Shown here: positions 48,256 through 57,671 of the stretch, piece after piece
Numbering within the stretch: the stretch's first letter is position 1
Layout of the letters: each line of letters starts with the position of its first letter
DNA from: Vreelandella neptunia
GTDB taxonomy: Bacteria; Pseudomonadota; Gammaproteobacteria; Pseudomonadales; Halomonadaceae
Reading direction: 5' to 3'
Assembly: GCF_000712975.1 (NCBI RefSeq)
Contig: NZ_JHQL01000007.1
Span: 84,330-148,329 of the forward strand
DNA: 64,000 bases
Program-made: the position numbers and the translations under genes
The notes under the pieces: generated by a model
The model's database searches: none
Seen by the model: the letters and a program-made list of their open reading frames with translations, nothing else
What the model was told of the DNA's origin: nothing

Positions 48256-48324
48256 CAACCCATCAATAACAACCCATTAATAACAACCCTAATAGCAATA
48301 CTCCTAACAACGCTCCTAACAACA
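48256..48324. repeat. Two tandem repeats between eutC and the permease gene
   Basis: CAACCCATCAATAA (48256-48269) is followed by CAACCCATTAATAA (48270-48283) and a decayed CAACCCTAATAG. A second set, CTCCTAACAACG (48301-48312) and CTCCTAACAACA (48313-48324), follows. No gene or clear terminator is seen in 48235-48395. Confidence 0.88.
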
Positions 48325-48395
48325 ATAGGGAACCAACACTCTGATTCAGCACGCCGCTGACAACGATTGCGTTCCACACCAAAAAGGGCAAGACC

Positions 48396-49829
48396 ATGAC
48401 ACAACCTTCTGTTGATCAAGCGTATCTGGCCAAGCGCCAGCTTAGAAAAGGAACCGCTGGCTGGCTATTACTGGCAGGGCTTGGGGTTTCCTATGTTATT
48501 TCCGGTGATTTTGCTGGCTGGAACTTCGGTATTGCCGAGGCGGGCTGGGGCGGCTTTGCCATTGCTGCCTGCCTAATGGCGCTGATGTATCTTGCGCTGG
48601 TGCTGTCACTGGCGGAAATGTCGGCGGCGATTCCAGCCGCGGGTGGAGGCTATAGCTTTGCCCGCCAAGCAATGGGGCCAACGGGGGGCTACCTAACGGG
48701 ACTCGCGGTGTTGATTGAGTATGCCCTTGCGCCAGCCGCGATTGTGATTTTTATCGGCTCGGCAGTTGAAGCGCTGTTGGGCATTAATGGACCGTTGGTT
48801 TACCTGCTGTTCTACGCGGTGTTTATCGGTATTCACTTAGCAGGCGTGGGTGAAGCGCTAAAAGTCATGATGGTGATTAGCGGCCTGGCGGTGTTTGCGA
48901 TTTTGGCAACGGCAGTGGCGCTGATTGGCAATTTCGACTCAGCGAACCTATTTGATATTGCGCCCACTGATGCCGCCGGTGCGAGCACCTTTATGCCCTA
49001 TGGCTGGTACGGTATTTGGGCCGCGCTGCCGTTTGGTATGTGGCTATTTTTAGCGGTTGAGGGTGTGCCGCTAGCCGCAGAAGAGGCCAAAGACCCCGCG
49101 CGAGATATGCCTAAAGGGATTATTGGTGCGATGCTATTTCTGCTGTTTACCGCCTTATTGGTTGTGGTGTTACTGGCAGGTGCGGCGGGCGCTGAAATGA
49201 TTGGTCAAAGCGGTGTGCCGCTGGTGGATGCGTTGAATGCGACGGGCAACCCAACCTTGGCGACCTTGGTTAATGTGTTGGGCTTGGCAGGACTCATTGC
49301 TTCTTTTTTCTCTATTATTTATGGCTATAGTCGGTTGGTCTTTGCGCTCTCGCGGGCGGGCTATCTGCCCAAGCAACTATCGCTGACCAGCGAGCGAAAA
49401 GTGCCTTATCTCGCGCTGATTGTACCGGGCGTTTTTGGCTTTCTGGCCTCATTAAGCGGTGAAGGTGATCTGATGTTAGCAATGGCGGTCGTCGGCGCAA
49501 CGATCTCGTATGCACTGATGGCACTGAGCCATATTCTACTACGCGTACAGCAACCCGACTTGCCACGTCCTTATAAAACCCCAGGCGGCATTGTGACTTC
49601 ATCGATTGCGCTGGTGTTGGCACTCGTGGCGCTGACGGGCGTTTATGCCTTCGACCCGCGTGCGTTTAATTACACTATTGTGCTGTTCATTGCCGGTGCG
49701 GCGTACTACTTCTTCTACAGCAAGAAAAGGCTGGTGGCGAAGACCGCAGAAGAGGAGTTTGCACTGGTGACGGCTGCACCAGAAGAGGTCGATACTAGCG
49801 AGCCGATACCGGTTGCTGCCAAGCTGTAA
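48396..49829 (+). CDS. eat: Ethanolamine permease (APC family)
   Basis: An amino acid-polyamine-organocation superfamily transporter of 477 residues with about 12 membrane helices. The start WLLLAGLGVSYVISGDFAGWNFGIAEAGWGGFAIA and the later WLFLAVEGVPLAAEEAKDPARDMPKGIIGA are typical of ethanolamine permeases. Its place after eutBC, in the same direction and with AAGGG before the ATG, supports the substrate. It ends at a strong terminator, closing the eutBC-eat unit. Confidence 0.9.
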   Translation: MTQPSVDQAYLAKRQLRKGTAGWLLLAGLGVSYVISGDFAGWNFGIAEAGWGGFAIAACLMALMYLALVLSLAEMSAAIPAAGGGYSFARQAMGPTGGYLTGLAVLIEYALAPAAIVIFIGSAVEALLGINGPLVYLLFYAVFIGIHLAGVGEALKVMMVISGLAVFAILATAVALIGNFDSANLFDIAPTDAAGASTFMPYGWYGIWAALPFGMWLFLAVEGVPLAAEEAKDPARDMPKGIIGAMLFLLFTALLVVVLLAGAAGAEMIGQSGVPLVDALNATGNPTLATLVNVLGLAGLIASFFSIIYGYSRLVFALSRAGYLPKQLSLTSERKVPYLALIVPGVFGFLASLSGEGDLMLAMAVVGATISYALMALSHILLRVQQPDLPRPYKTPGGIVTSSIALVLALVALTGVYAFDPRAFNYTIVLFIAGAAYYFFYSKKRLVAKTAEEEFALVTAAPEEVDTSEPIPVAAKL

Positions 49830-49867
49830 TGTTTGCTGCCCATCGCCTAGGCTGACTAGGCAGATGA

Positions 49868-49900
49868 AGCCTCTGTGCCCAACGGCCCAGAGGTTTTTTT
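49868..49900 (+). terminator. Intrinsic terminator after the ethanolamine permease gene
   Basis: CCTCTG (49870-49875) pairs with CAGAGG (49888-49893), extended inward by GCC/GGC, followed by seven T. A smaller hairpin, GCCTAG/CTAGGC, precedes it by a few bases. Confidence 0.9.
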
Positions 49901-49948
49901 AGTATCTTTAGCGATAAGTAGCAAAACGTCACTACGACAGGAGCCAAC

Positions 49949-50467
49949 ATGACATTAACCTTTGTGCCCAGTGCGAACGCCCCCAATTTCGATCAACAGC
50001 GCGAAGCGCAGCGCTGGTTTGCAGTGAATGACGGTGTGATGGGTGGCGTGTCTCACAGCACATTTCGTATTGAAGCGGGGGTGGGCTGTTTTATTGGTGA
50101 GCTTTCACTCGATAATGGTGGTGGCTTTGCCTCGATACGCCGTGAGCCAGACCACTTTGAGAAATCGCTTGCTAAAAGTAACGGCGTTACGCTGTGCGTA
50201 CGGGGCGACGGCCGTGCTTATCAATTGCGTTTGAAAAGTACAGCGTTAGACGATGCCAGCGCCTATCGAGTAACGTTCACACCGCCCCAAGGCCAATGGG
50301 AAACGATGACGTTTACTTGGGATAGGTTTGAAGCTGTGCGGCGTGGCACACTTCTTAACGATGCGCCGCCACTTACCGCTGATAGTATTTATCAACTTGG
50401 TTTTTTAATTGCTGACCGAACCGCTGGGCCATTTCGACTCGACATTGCATCCATTGCAGCGCTTTAG
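49949..50467 (+). CDS. CIA30 family protein
   Basis: A 172-residue protein of the family named after mitochondrial complex I intermediate-associated protein 30. Bacterial members have no settled role; the fold is a galactose-binding-like beta sandwich. Visible pattern: WFAVNDGVMGGVSHS, GGGFASIRREP, LCVRGDGRAYQLRLKS and YQLGFLIADRTAGPFRLDIASI. No signal peptide is seen. It lies 43 bases before aceK in the same direction. Confidence 0.85.
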   Translation: MTLTFVPSANAPNFDQQREAQRWFAVNDGVMGGVSHSTFRIEAGVGCFIGELSLDNGGGFASIRREPDHFEKSLAKSNGVTLCVRGDGRAYQLRLKSTALDDASAYRVTFTPPQGQWETMTFTWDRFEAVRRGTLLNDAPPLTADSIYQLGFLIADRTAGPFRLDIASIAAL

Positions 50468-50510
50468 TGGCCTATTTTGCAAAGTAATTTTCCAATAAGA
50501 GCACACCGCC

Positions 50511-52277
50511 ATGAAGCACTCTCCAGCGTATCGCTTAGCGGCCACTATACTGCATGGGTTTGATGGCTATCGTGCTCGCTTTAAGCAGATAACCTTTGAT
50601 GCCAGCCGTCGTTTTCGAGAGGCAGCCTGGCGGGAGGCCCAGCAAGCTTCAGCCGCGCGGATCAATCTTTACGAAGAGAAAGTAAACGATACGCTGGCGC
50701 GTTTGCAGCGTACATTTGCCCATGAAGCACTAACGTACTGTGAAACGTGGCGGGAAGCGCGTGAGCATTATGCACAGCTGATTAGCCAGCGGTTGGATTA
50801 CGAGTTGGCCGAGACGTTTTTTAACTCACTGTTCTGCTCAGTTTTTCACCACCGTCATATCCGTAACGACTGGATGTTTGTGTACAGCTCCCGAGAAGAT
50901 GCTGCGCATCATTCGGGCATTGAGCTGTGTCGTCGGCATTGCGTTAATGGTAACTGGCCCCAAGCGCTTGCTTGGGCGCTTGAAGAAGCGCCTTTTGATA
51001 ACGCCTTTGCTGACCTGGAGCGCGATATTAGGTTAGGCGCAGGCTTGCTGGAAACTCAACTGCCAGCGGCCATTTTGCAGGCAGATGACGCTCAATTAGA
51101 ATTGTTGAAAAGCGTCTTTTATCGCAATAAAGGGGCCTACTTGGTGGGCCGTATTCTGGGCGGCGGTGAGCAGGTGCCGCTGGTGTTACCCATTTTGCAT
51201 GGTGAAGGGTTTGGCGAGCAGCAGGGCGGCGACCCCTGCCTGCACTTAGATACGGTGCTAACAGAAACTGATGAAGTCTCCATTATTTTCTCGTTTACCC
51301 GTGCCTATTTCCAGGTAGATGTACCGGTGCCGGGCGAGTTTGTCCATTACTTAAAACAGCTGATGCCCCATAAGCCTGAAGGCGAGCTGTACGCTTCCAT
51401 TGGCTTTTTTAAGCATGGCAAAACTGAATTTTTCCGTGCGCTAAACCAGCAGGTGGCCAAGCGTGAAGATCAGTTTGTCATTGCGCCTGGTGTCCGTGGC
51501 ATGGTGATGGCGGTGTTTGTACTGCCCAGTTTTCGCACCGTGTTTAAGATCATTAAAGATAAATTCGATCCGGCCAAAGACGTTACCCACGCGGTGGTAC
51601 GTGAAAAATACCGCCTGGTAAAACGCCACGACCGGGTTGGGCGCATGGCTGATACCCAGGAGTTTTCGAATTTTATCGCGCGTCAGGATCACTTTTCCCC
51701 AGAGTGCTTGGCGCACTTGCTAGAAGTGGCACCCTCTACGGTGTCGCTGAAAGATGACAAGGTGATTATCAAGCACTGCTATACCGAGCGCATGATGACA
51801 CCGCTGAACATCTACCTTGAACAGTGCAGCGCAGATGAGTGCGTAATGGTGCTCAAAGACTACGGTAACGCCATTAAACAGATGGCAGCGGCGAATATTT
51901 TCCCTGGCGATATGCTGTTAAAAAACTTTGGTGTTACTCGCCATGGCCGGGTGATTTTTTACGATTACGACGAAGTATGCTATCTCACGGAGTGCCGCTT
52001 TAGGCACCTGCCCAAAGCCTATGGCAATGACTTTCAAGGGGGTGGGGGAGAGAGTTTTTACGTTGGCCCCAATGATATCTTCCCTGAAGAGTTCGGCCCT
52101 TTTATGTTTGCCAACCCAGAGCTTCGCGCTATTTTTATCCAGCAGCACCCAGAGTTATTTGACCCCGACTATTGGCTAGAACTGCAGCAGGCCATTGTCG
52201 ATGGGCGGGTGATCGATGTTTATCCATATCGTAATAAGCAGCGTTTCGCGGGAACCATAGGGCAGCTGGTATATTAG
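50511..52277 (+). CDS. aceK: Isocitrate dehydrogenase kinase/phosphatase
   Basis: Phosphorylates and dephosphorylates isocitrate dehydrogenase to divide carbon between the TCA cycle and the glyoxylate shunt. It is 588 residues, close to the E. coli enzyme. The kinase-like core shows the ATP-binding VIAPGVRGMVMAVFVLPSF, FKIIKDKFDP and YDYDEVCYLTECRFR; the N-terminal regulatory domain occupies about 1-310. Glyoxylate-shunt genes are not next to it here, unlike in enterobacteria. cobB follows after 32 bases. Confidence 0.96.
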   Translation: MKHSPAYRLAATILHGFDGYRARFKQITFDASRRFREAAWREAQQASAARINLYEEKVNDTLARLQRTFAHEALTYCETWREAREHYAQLISQRLDYELAETFFNSLFCSVFHHRHIRNDWMFVYSSREDAAHHSGIELCRRHCVNGNWPQALAWALEEAPFDNAFADLERDIRLGAGLLETQLPAAILQADDAQLELLKSVFYRNKGAYLVGRILGGGEQVPLVLPILHGEGFGEQQGGDPCLHLDTVLTETDEVSIIFSFTRAYFQVDVPVPGEFVHYLKQLMPHKPEGELYASIGFFKHGKTEFFRALNQQVAKREDQFVIAPGVRGMVMAVFVLPSFRTVFKIIKDKFDPAKDVTHAVVREKYRLVKRHDRVGRMADTQEFSNFIARQDHFSPECLAHLLEVAPSTVSLKDDKVIIKHCYTERMMTPLNIYLEQCSADECVMVLKDYGNAIKQMAAANIFPGDMLLKNFGVTRHGRVIFYDYDEVCYLTECRFRHLPKAYGNDFQGGGGESFYVGPNDIFPEEFGPFMFANPELRAIFIQQHPELFDPDYWLELQQAIVDGRVIDVYPYRNKQRFAGTIGQLVY

Positions 52278-52309
52278 CGAATATACGCAGTGATTTACGC
52301 GAGGAAAAC

Positions 52310-53023
52310 ATGGCAGCATCACCGCACTTAGTGGTTTTTACCGGTTCAGGGATTAGCGCCGAAAGCGGTATTAAAACGTTCCGTGCCAGCGATGGTCTCT
52401 GGGAAGATCATCCGGTCGAGGAGGTAGCCACGCCAGCGGGCTGGCGTCGAGATCCTCAGCGCGTGCTGGCGTTTTATAACCTGCGCCGCGAACAAATTCG
52501 TAAAGCCAAGCCCAACGCTGCCCATAAGGCTTTGGCTGCGCTTGAAAAAGATGGCTTTAACGTTAGTGTTGTCACGCAAAATATTGATGACCTGCATGAG
52601 CGGGCAGGGTCACGTCATGTGCTGCATTTGCACGGTGAGATTTTGAAGGCACGCTCTACGGTGGATACGCGGCTGCGCTATCCACTGCCGAAAGGCGGCA
52701 TTGCGCTGGGCGATATTTGTGACAAAGGCAGCCAGCTGCGCCCGGATGTGGTGTGGTTTGGCGAGTCGGTGACGCTGTTTGAAGATGCCTGTGAACTTGT
52801 TAGCCAGGCGGATTTTTTGCTGGTAGTGGGCACGTCCCTGGCGGTAATGCCCGCGGCGTCGCTGCTGTCGTATATTAACTTGGATACCCCGTGTGCCCTG
52901 GTCGACCCCGACGCGGATGCCTTAACACCGCCGGGCGTTCTAGCGATTAACACCACTGCAGGTGAAGGCGTTCCTGCCTTGGTCAACCAATGGCGCAAAC
53001 AGGGCAATTTGATGCTGCCTTGA
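52310..53023 (+). CDS. cobB: NAD-dependent protein deacylase (sirtuin) lacking the zinc cysteines
   Basis: Removes acyl groups from lysines using NAD. It is 237 residues. TGSGISAESGIKTFR (11-25), TQNIDDLHERAG and LHGEIL give the Rossmann core and catalytic His. Tyr56 and Arg59 in FYNLRR match the residues that confer desuccinylase activity on E. coli CobB. The small domain that normally holds two CxxC zinc pairs instead reads ARSTVDTRLRYPLPKGG...DICDKGSQLRP, with one cysteine, as in some Bacteroidetes-type sirtuins. It directly follows aceK and converges with bioA. Confidence 0.88.
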   Translation: MAASPHLVVFTGSGISAESGIKTFRASDGLWEDHPVEEVATPAGWRRDPQRVLAFYNLRREQIRKAKPNAAHKALAALEKDGFNVSVVTQNIDDLHERAGSRHVLHLHGEILKARSTVDTRLRYPLPKGGIALGDICDKGSQLRPDVVWFGESVTLFEDACELVSQADFLLVVGTSLAVMPAASLLSYINLDTPCALVDPDADALTPPGVLAINTTAGEGVPALVNQWRKQGNLMLP

Positions 53024-53028
53024 ACTGT

Positions 53029-54300
53029 CTATCGCTTCAAAAACCATGCTTTCATTACGTCGGTAATCTGAGTGATGTCGGCGTCGGTAGCGATATAAGC
53101 CGGCATGGTGTAAAGCCAGCGGCCGATTGGTCGCAGCCACACCCCACGCTCGCGGGCGAATTGCCCGACGCCTTTTAGCGCCTCGGCGGAGTGCGCTTCA
53201 ATCACCGCGGTGGCACCCAGCACTCGCACATCGGCCACGGCTGGGTGGGCGTTCAGCGTGGAGTCGTCCATTAGCGCTCGGCTAAGCTGCTGGCTGAGTG
53301 CCGCAATCTTGTCCAGGTAGCGCTCCTCTTCAAACACGCGCAGGCTTTCCAGCGCGACGCGGCAGGCCAGCGGGTTGCCCATAAATGTAGGGCCGTGCAT
53401 AAAGGCATGGTGGGCGCTGTCGCCCACAAACGCGTCGTGAACGCGGTCGCTGGCCAGGGTCGCTGCATGACCGAGGTAGCCGCCGGTTAATCCTTTTGAG
53501 AGCACCATAATATCCGGTGTCACGTTGGCGTGATTGGCGGCAAACAGCTTGCCGGTGCGGCCAAAACCTGTGGCTACTTCATCAAAAATCAGCAACACGC
53601 CAAACTCATCGCACAACGCCCGTGCACCGCGCAGGTAGTCCGGCGAGGTCATGTTTAGCCCGCCTGCCGCCTGGAGTAATGGTTCCATCAGCAGGGCAGC
53701 AATCTCATGATGGTGGCTCGCCAATACGTCGCGAAGTGCCGCTAAATCGTAGGCTATCTGTTCTGGTGTGGCGTTAAACGGTGCGCTGGGCGCGGGGGCA
53801 AAGTGGTGCTGGGGCAGCAGGCTGGCGAACAAGCTATGCATGCCTTCTTCAGGGTCACAGACCGCCATACAGCCGGTGGTATCGCCATGGTAGGCCTTCA
53901 TTAACGAAAGCATCTTGCATTTTTCGGGGTGGCCGATGAGCACCTGGTACTGCAGGGCCATTTTCATCGCCACTTCCATCCCGACGGAACCACTGTCGGA
54001 GTAGAACACGTGATTAAGTCCATCAGGGGTAATGCGCACCAGCTCCCGTGCGAGCTGGTCGGCGGGATCATGGGTGAGGCCACCGAGCATGACATGGCAT
54101 AGCTCGCCTGCCTGTTCACGAATGGCCGCGACTAAACGCGGGTGGCCATAGCCATGAATCATGCACCACCAAGAGCAGGTAGCGTCGAGCAGTTGCTCGC
54201 CGCTTTCCAGGGTGAAATGGCTACCGCTGCCGCCGACTACTTTAGGGGCGGGTACTTGTGTTTTGAGGTGGGCATAAGGGTGCCAGACGGGAGAACTCAT
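53029..54300 (-). CDS. bioA: Adenosylmethionine-8-amino-7-oxononanoate aminotransferase
   Basis: Converts KAPA to DAPA using SAM as amino donor. It is a PLP enzyme of 423 residues with the active-site lysine in VLSKGLTGGYLGHAAT. CSWWCMIHGYGHP near the N-terminus and VFYSDSGSVGMEVAMKMALQY are BioA signatures. It is the last gene of bioBFHCDA; its ATG overlaps the bioD stop (ATGA), and the coding end lies 5 bases from the convergent cobB stop. Confidence 0.96.
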   Translation of the reverse strand: MSSPVWHPYAHLKTQVPAPKVVGGSGSHFTLESGEQLLDATCSWWCMIHGYGHPRLVAAIREQAGELCHVMLGGLTHDPADQLARELVRITPDGLNHVFYSDSGSVGMEVAMKMALQYQVLIGHPEKCKMLSLMKAYHGDTTGCMAVCDPEEGMHSLFASLLPQHHFAPAPSAPFNATPEQIAYDLAALRDVLASHHHEIAALLMEPLLQAAGGLNMTSPDYLRGARALCDEFGVLLIFDEVATGFGRTGKLFAANHANVTPDIMVLSKGLTGGYLGHAATLASDRVHDAFVGDSAHHAFMHGPTFMGNPLACRVALESLRVFEEERYLDKIAALSQQLSRALMDDSTLNAHPAVADVRVLGATAVIEAHSAEALKGVGQFARERGVWLRPIGRWLYTMPAYIATDADITQITDVMKAWFLKR

Positions 54301-55022
54301 AGAGTGGCTTCCTGATTCAAAACGGGCGTGTTGAGCAGCGCGGTTAGTGAGAGCGCGTGGCGCGCATGGACGGCATCAGCGATAGCTAAATGGGGAATAA
54401 TGCCTAGACATGGCGAGTTAAGGGTGTTGTTAAGCAGGGCGATATTGGCATCAAAGCGTACTGTATCAGAGGCGAATACAGGGTCCACCACGCTGCCGAC
54501 CCAGCCTGCAAGGGTTAGGCCATCGGCTGCGATCACCTCTGCGGTAAGCCGCGCATGATTAAGACAGCCAAGCTTTAGTCCCACGACCAGAATGACAGGC
54601 AGCTGCATCAGTCGCGGTATATCGGAAAAGTCGTCTTGCTCATTGAGTGGCACGCGCCAGCCGCCAGCGCCTTCGATGAGCGTTAAATCGCGCGGCGTGT
54701 CGTTTAGCGTGGCAGTCAGCGATTCCACTACGCTGTTGACGTTAAGAGCGTGCCCCGCCTCGCTGGCGGCCAGATGCGGCGCGATAGCAGGCGCAAACGT
54801 CCAAGGGTTAACGGTGGTGTAATCGACCGGTGGAGCGCTTTGTGCCTGTAGCGCCAACGCATCGCTATTGCGCAGCCCATCCGCTGTGGTGTGGCTGCCA
54901 GAGGCAATCGGCTTAAGCCCCAGTGTGCTGAGCTGCTGATCTTTGGCAGCGCACAGCAGTGCGCTGGTGGCCAGGGTCTTACCCGCATCGGTATCGGTGC
55001 CGGTCACGAAATAGACGGTCAT
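54297..55022 (-). CDS. bioD: Dethiobiotin synthetase
   Basis: Closes the ureido ring of dethiobiotin using ATP and carbon dioxide. It is 241 residues. P-loop VTGTDTDAGKTLATSALL, KPIASGSH and the IEGAGGWRVPLN motif are all present. Overlaps bioC and bioA by 4 bases each. Confidence 0.96.
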   Translation of the reverse strand: MTVYFVTGTDTDAGKTLATSALLCAAKDQQLSTLGLKPIASGSHTTADGLRNSDALALQAQSAPPVDYTTVNPWTFAPAIAPHLAASEAGHALNVNSVVESLTATLNDTPRDLTLIEGAGGWRVPLNEQDDFSDIPRLMQLPVILVVGLKLGCLNHARLTAEVIAADGLTLAGWVGSVVDPVFASDTVRFDANIALLNNTLNSPCLGIIPHLAIADAVHARHALSLTALLNTPVLNQEATL

Positions 55023-55798
55023 GATGATTTTTCCAGGTGCAGGGTGATGCAGTGGTAACTAACGGGGAGCCCTTGGGGGTCACGTAGCGTTTCAAACCGC
55101 TCACGGGCGACGGCCAGCTCTCGGCGAGTAAGGCGCGCCTTGGGTCGCGCCACTTGGGCGCCTACCCCCTTGATTGAGGCCATCACGGCCGTTAGGTCGG
55201 GGTAGTAAAACCGCCGCCATTCGGTGATGCGATCAACCAGCGTTAAACCGCTCAGTGCAACGGCGCGTTCAAGTGCTTGGGCATTCGGCGTTTGCAGTAA
55301 CGCCTCCGGGCGCTGCCAAGCCGTGGCGACTTCTGCCAGCGTGCCAGGTAAGAGCGTTGTGAGGCGCACTTGGCCGCCAGGGGTCAGCACTCGTTGAAGC
55401 TCGCGCATAACTCTATCGATATCGCGGCACCACTGGATGGCGAGGTTGGAAAAGACCAGATCAAAGGTGCTGCGCTCAAATGGCAGCGCAGCGGCATCGC
55501 CTTGCTGCCAACGAATATGATTGCCATAGCGCGCCTGGGCATGGGCGAGCATGCCCGGGGCAATATCCAGCCCAGTGACGTGGGCTTGGGGAAACTGAGT
55601 GGCTAGTCGTTGTGTCCAGACACCGGTGCCGCAGCCAAGATCGAGTATGTTGTCGGCACTAGGCGGAAGCGATGACCAGAGCGTTTCCCCTATCTGACGC
55701 TGGGCGCTGGCCAGAGCATCGTAGCGTTGAGCCGCCCGAGAAAAAGCGTGGGCGACTTTTGCTTGCCAGTTTGGTGCGGGCATTGTCGTTAGGTGCAT
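55019..55798 (-). CDS. bioC: Malonyl-ACP O-methyltransferase BioC
   Basis: Methylates malonyl-ACP so that fatty-acid synthesis can build the pimeloyl chain. It is 259 residues. The N-terminus KVAHAFSRAAQRYDALASAQRQIGETL is typical of BioC; the SAM motif is ILDLGCGTGVWTQRLA (about 50-65), and AIQWCRDIDRVMREL follows. It overlaps bioH by 10 bases. Confidence 0.93.
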   Translation of the reverse strand: MHLTTMPAPNWQAKVAHAFSRAAQRYDALASAQRQIGETLWSSLPPSADNILDLGCGTGVWTQRLATQFPQAHVTGLDIAPGMLAHAQARYGNHIRWQQGDAAALPFERSTFDLVFSNLAIQWCRDIDRVMRELQRVLTPGGQVRLTTLLPGTLAEVATAWQRPEALLQTPNAQALERAVALSGLTLVDRITEWRRFYYPDLTAVMASIKGVGAQVARPKARLTRRELAVARERFETLRDPQGLPVSYHCITLHLEKSS

Positions 55799-56529
55799 AC
55801 GTGCTCCTTGGTGACAAGTGCGGCCTGGGAAGCGATGGTCGCGACCAACTGAGCAGGCTGGGAAAGCATGGGGCAGTGCCCCGCGTGGGCAAGGTTGATA
55901 GCCTGAGCACGGATGCCGGAAGCTACTAACGGGTCGTGCTCGCCAACTAATCGAATGACCGGACAGGGCGCCTCTTGCAAACGCTGGGTGTTATCCAATG
56001 TGGCAAGCCAGTGAAGCCCTTGGGACAGCGTGCTGAGCGTGGCGCTTGGGGTGTCACCCAGCATGGCGCGAAGCTGTTGGTGGGCGTGGCGAGCATTAGG
56101 TTCGCCCTGGGTTTGCCAGCGTAAGAAATGCCGCCAGGTGGCATCGGGGTCGCGGCTAAAGGCGCGCTGAAAGCTGGCAAGCTCGGCGTTGCTGACGCCA
56201 TCATCGCTACAAAATTGCTCGCCCGTGCCAATCAGCACAAGGCCGCGTGGCGCAGGCAGCTTATCGAGCAGCGCGCTGGCTAACAGCCCGCCCAGCGACC
56301 AGCCGACCCACACAGCGTTACTGGGTAGTTGGTCGGCCATGGCGCTGGCAAGAGTATCAAGGGTTGCAGGTTCAGGCAGGGCAGGGGTATCTCCATAGCC
56401 TGGCCAGTCCACTGTGTGTACCTTGCTATGGGCGGGCCAGTGGTGTTCCAACGGCTGCCAAATGCGCTGGTCGACTCCCCAACCTGACAGCAGCACCAGA
56501 TGTAGAGGGGCGGCGTCTAGGCAGGACAT
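55789..56529 (-). CDS. bioH: Pimeloyl-ACP methyl ester esterase BioH
   Basis: Removes the methyl group added by BioC, releasing pimeloyl-ACP. It is an alpha/beta hydrolase of 246 residues. The nucleophile elbow is GWSLGG (Ser78), the oxyanion region LLSGWGVDQRIW, the acid in LVGEHDPLV, and the histidine in LAHAGHCPML. Unlike in E. coli, bioH lies inside the biotin operon, as in Pseudomonas. It overlaps bioF by 13 bases. Confidence 0.93.
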   Translation of the reverse strand: MSCLDAAPLHLVLLSGWGVDQRIWQPLEHHWPAHSKVHTVDWPGYGDTPALPEPATLDTLASAMADQLPSNAVWVGWSLGGLLASALLDKLPAPRGLVLIGTGEQFCSDDGVSNAELASFQRAFSRDPDATWRHFLRWQTQGEPNARHAHQQLRAMLGDTPSATLSTLSQGLHWLATLDNTQRLQEAPCPVIRLVGEHDPLVASGIRAQAINLAHAGHCPMLSQPAQLVATIASQAALVTKEHVCT

Positions 56530-57671
56530 CGTGCCTCCTCGCGCTGACAGGCGCTCAGACCTTCGACAAGCCGATCAATATCGCTGGGGGTATGGCGGGC
56601 GCTCAGCGTAATACGCAGGCGAGCGGCACCCATGGGCACCGTGGGTGGGCGAATCGCCCCGACGTGAATGCCTCGCTGGGAGAGCTTAGCCGCCCAAGCC
56701 ATGGTGCGTGACTCGTCTCCTAGCAACAGCGGTTGAATAGGCGTATGGGAGTCGGCAAGGGGCAGCCTTAGCGCCTGGACTTGCTGGCGAAAATAGTGGA
56801 TATGGCGCGTTAGCTGTTGGCGGTGTTCGGGTTCGCGCTGCACGATGGTCAGCGCTTCCAGGGTCGCAGCGGCAATGCTGGGAGGCTGGGCCGTAGTATA
56901 GACATAGCTGCGAGCAAACTGGGTGAGGTGGTCAATCAGCACAGCGTCACCGGCCACAAACGCGCCAGCGGTGCCCAATGCCTTGCCTAGTGTGCCGACC
57001 AAAATAGGCACCGCTTGGCTGTCGAAACCTTCCACACAGCCGCTACCGTTATCGCCTAAAACGCCTAGGCCGTGCGCGTCATCAATCATTAGCCAGGCGT
57101 TGTGCTGCTGGCTGACGTGGGCAAGGGTGGCAATATCGGCAACGTCGCCATCCATGCTGAACACGCCGTCGCTGACCACCAACTTATGGGTGGCGGAGCT
57201 GCGCGCTATCAGGCGTTCAAGATCAGCGCCATCGCGGTGATGAAAACGCCGTGAGCGAGCGCCGCTCAGCGTTGCACCATCGAGCAGTGAGGCATGATTC
57301 AAACGGTCTTGAAAGAGGGCGGTATGTGGGTCGGCGAGCGCCTGCAACACACCAAGGTTAGCCATATAGCCGGTGGAAAACAGCAGTGCACGCTGCCGTC
57401 CGGTCCACTGGGCTAAGGCGTCTTCCAGTGCGTCGTGGATTTCCAAATGGCCGCTGACCAAGTGCGACGCGCCCGCGCCTGCGCCAAAGCGACGCGCACC
57501 CTCTGCCTGGGCAGCCTGCACACGTGGATCATGAGCCAGCCCAAGATAGTCATTGCCCGCAAAGTCCAGCGTGCTATGGGTGTTCACCTGGCGGTGCCGC
57601 CAGCGCTGTTCTTCAACACGCTGCTGCCTGGCGCTGGCTAGCCGCTGATGCCACACGTCAGACACTAGCAT
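56517..57671 (-). CDS. bioF: 8-amino-7-oxononanoate synthase
   Basis: Condenses pimeloyl-ACP with alanine to KAPA; PLP-dependent, 384 residues. Signatures: [16 protein letters not shown], the PLP-stacking [12 protein letters not shown] region, and the lysine in [17 protein letters not shown]. It overlaps bioB by 14 bases and bioH by 13, so all six genes form one tightly overlapped operon. Confidence 0.96.
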   Translation of the reverse strand: MLVSDVWHQRLASARQQRVEEQRWRHRQVNTHSTLDFAGNDYLGLAHDPRVQAAQAEGARRFGAGAGASHLVSGHLEIHDALEDALAQWTGRQRALLFSTGYMANLGVLQALADPHTALFQDRLNHASLLDGATLSGARSRRFHHRDGADLERLIARSSATHKLVVSDGVFSMDGDVADIATLAHVSQQHNAWLMIDDAHGLGVLGDNGSGCVEGFDSQAVPILVGTLGKALGTAGAFVAGDAVLIDHLTQFARSYVYTTAQPPSIAAATLEALTIVQREPEHRQQLTRHIHYFRQQVQALRLPLADSHTPIQPLLLGDESRTMAWAAKLSQRGIHVGAIRPPTVPMGAARLRITLSARHTPSDIDRLVEGLSACQREEARCPA

